DNA of 42,073 nucleotides from assembly GCA_036796755.1 (NCBI GenBank), contig DAIRCJ010000005.1, positions 1 through 42,073 on the forward strand. The letters are read 5' to 3'. The stretch is from CALKMS01 sp036796755. Lineage in GTDB: Bacteria; Actinomycetota; Aquicultoria; SKW223; CALKMS01. The translations under genes were made by a program, and so were the position numbers. The notes under the pieces were generated by a model. It made no database searches. It saw only the letters and a program-made list of their open reading frames with translations, and was not told the DNA's origin. Below, in pieces: positions 40,765 through 42,073 of the stretch (position 1 is the first letter of the stretch; the number at the start of each line of letters is the position of its first letter).

Positions 40765-41596
40765 TCCCCCTTTTCTGGAAGCAAAATCAGGAGCCGAGCA
40801 AAAATCAGCGGTTTCCCTTGTTGGCTTGCCCCTTGACTTAACCTCTTCCTTTCGCCAGGGAACAGCCTCTGCCCCTCAAAAAATAAGAGAGGTTTCTGAC
40901 AGCCTGGAAAGTTTCAGTCCCCGCCTGGCCAGGGATTTAAGCCAGATAGACCTGGTTGATCGGGGCAATCTATTACTTTCCCCCTCAATCGAGGAAGCCC
41001 TGGAAGAAATTGCCCTTTTGGCCGAACAGACTTTTAAGCTCAGCCGGCTGAGTTTTTTTATTGGTGGAGAGCATTCTCTAACCCTCGGAATAGCCCGGGC
41101 TTTAAGCAAGGTAGAACCAGAAGTTAATTTCCTCTTTTTAGATGCCCATTTAGACGCTCGCGACAGCTACGAAAATCAAAGATACTCTCACGCCACCGTG
41201 ATAAGAAGAGTAAGGGAAATCTTTCCCCAATCGGAAATGATGATTCTGGGAGCCCGCTCCGGTAGCCAGGAAGATTTTGAGTTTGTCCAGAAAAATGGTA
41301 TTTACTACTCAGAAAGAGCCTTTCTTCCCGAAAAAACCTTGAACCTGCTTAAAGAAAAGCCTCTTTACCTTTCCCTGGACATTGACGTTCTTGACCCCTC
41401 AGTTGCTCCAGGAACCGGTAACCCTGAACCACCAGGCCTTAGCTTCTCCGAACTTCTGGATTTCCTTTACCATTTAAAAGGCCTGGAAGTCAAAGGAATT
41501 GACCTGGTAGAGGTTTCCCCTCCCTGGGATAAAGGAGACCTCACCTCCATTGTAGCTGCTAAAATTATCAGAGAGGCAGTCCTTCTCTTCGGTTAG
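40745..41596 (+). CDS. speB: Agmatinase / aminopropylagmatine ureohydrolase
   Basis: 283 residues, ureohydrolase (arginase) family. Manganese ligands are in FFIGGEHSL, FLDAHLDARD and LSLDIDVLDPSVAPG, and SHATVIRR is the substrate loop (SHGT in many members, here Ala for Gly). AAGGAAG lies before the ATG; it overlaps speE by 20 nt. It removes urea from agmatine to give putrescine, or from aminopropylagmatine to give spermidine. No AdoMet decarboxylase gene is in the window. Confidence 0.92.
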   Translation: MKLSPPDPPFLEAKSGAEQKSAVSLVGLPLDLTSSFRQGTASAPQKIREVSDSLESFSPRLARDLSQIDLVDRGNLLLSPSIEEALEEIALLAEQTFKLSRLSFFIGGEHSLTLGIARALSKVEPEVNFLFLDAHLDARDSYENQRYSHATVIRRVREIFPQSEMMILGARSGSQEDFEFVQKNGIYYSERAFLPEKTLNLLKEKPLYLSLDIDVLDPSVAPGTGNPEPPGLSFSELLDFLYHLKGLEVKGIDLVEVSPPWDKGDLTSIVAAKIIREAVLLFG

Positions 41597-41622
41597 GCTT
41601 TTTGTTAATTTTTTCTTTCTAG

Positions 41623-42073
41623 TTACTTTTTTGGACGGGGATTTTTTTCATTGAACTCCGGCGTGTGGCAGACCGTGCATTTATCGCTGAAGGCGTCTTT
41701 TTCGTGACATTTCTTCAAGCACCATTCCATAGTTAAATGATCTTCGTGATCATCGGTTTTGTGCCCTACCCGGTTATGACAGATGGGGCAGCGCATATTA
41801 ACCTTTTCCAGGTGAACCTCGTGGGCTACCTTACCAAAATTCAGACCTTCAGAAGAAGTGTAGTTGCGATTAGCCGAATGGCAAACCGTACAGTGTTCTT
41901 CCGGCATCTCCTCAGCCAGCTCGCTTTCTTTGTTTATTCCTTCCTTGTAGCGGCCGGTGATTTCGAAAAAGGGCTCTTTATAAGCCTGCATCTTATGTAT
42001 TACAAAATTAATAAAACCATTGATTCAACATGGCAGTTTACGCAGGCAATCTCACTGTGAGAAGAGGCTTTCC
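41623..42073 (-). pseudogene. NapC/NrfH-like multiheme cytochrome, frameshifted and truncated by the window edge
   Basis: On the minus strand one frame reads HSEIACVNCHVES from the edge and then stops (TAA at 42002-42000). A second frame, stopped at 42027-42025, continues NGFINFVIHKMQAYKEPFFEITGRY and on to the end. Aligned with the intact gene at 29721 (CHVEPGFFN... and KEPILYFTGNY), the two frames are one gene split by a shift at about 42015-42025, about two extra bases or one lost base. The downstream part has CTVCH, CPICH, CLKKCH (three residues between the cysteines) and CTVCH. It may be a decaying gene, a sequencing error or recoding; the start is not in the window. Confidence 0.7.

Overview
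The window is a 42 kb piece of a chromosome that looks like it comes from a thermophilic, anaerobic, metal- or electrode-type respiring bacterium. I count 83 canonical CxxCH heme-c motifs plus three odd-spaced ones, in ten genes. The expression signals are Gram-positive-like: strong AGGAGG ribosome sites, at least eight TTG start codons and a Rex redox repressor. The polyamine operon includes a branched-chain polyamine synthase of a kind best known from thermophiles. ADP-heptose genes and three GT9 transferases point to a heptose-containing surface glycan. I cannot fix the phylum from the sequence. Deep-branching Actinobacteriota or Firmicutes-like thermophiles are reasonable guesses.

Layout. 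(1) 1-8602, minus strand: an operon of a 15-heme exported cytochrome, a Wzy_C/TPR membrane protein, an ECF sigma factor, and a giant membrane-anchored beta-propeller multiheme protein that runs off the left edge. (2) 8886-18038: three paralogous exported hexaheme cytochromes (8886, 11092, 15900) interleaved with three membrane-anchored NHL beta-propellers and a second Wzy_C/TPR protein. (3) 18106-22015, minus: rex, a TPR protein, and two adjoining ORFs that look like one frameshifted membrane-anchored multiheme protein. A 12-heme NapC-like cytochrome is divergent from rex. (4) 23577-30362, plus: gmhA, gmhB, hldA, hldC, a polyprenyl-phosphate sugar-phosphate transferase, a third Wzy_C/TPR protein and a six-heme NapC-like cytochrome. 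(5) 30411-37795, minus: GT9, flippase, GT9, UDP-sugar dehydrogenase, a conserved unknown and GT9. (6) Three tRNAs (Val, Lys, Glu). (7) 38351-41596, plus: bpsA, pyruvoyl arginine decarboxylase, speE, speB. (8) A frameshifted NapC-like cytochrome at the right edge.

How it may fit together (inference). NapC-like quinol-oxidising cytochromes would pass electrons to the hexaheme proteins, which have OmcS/OmcE-like features and may form extracellular filaments. NHL propellers and TPR proteins would assist assembly. The Wzy_C/TPR proteins sit next to cytochrome genes in every case and could be oligosaccharyltransferases or ligases that put a heptose glycan on these proteins or on the surface. Rex would link expression to NADH/NAD+. 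The ECF sigma paired with a propeller-multiheme protein having an anti-sigma-like cytoplasmic N-terminus is the best candidate for an undescribed system: a transmembrane sensor of the extracellular redox state.

Expression signals are informative. Several genes have a -10 box 7-9 nt before the start codon and no ribosome site (probable leaderless mRNAs), whereas the hexaheme gene at 15900 has a strong promoter, a perfect ribosome site and its own terminator.
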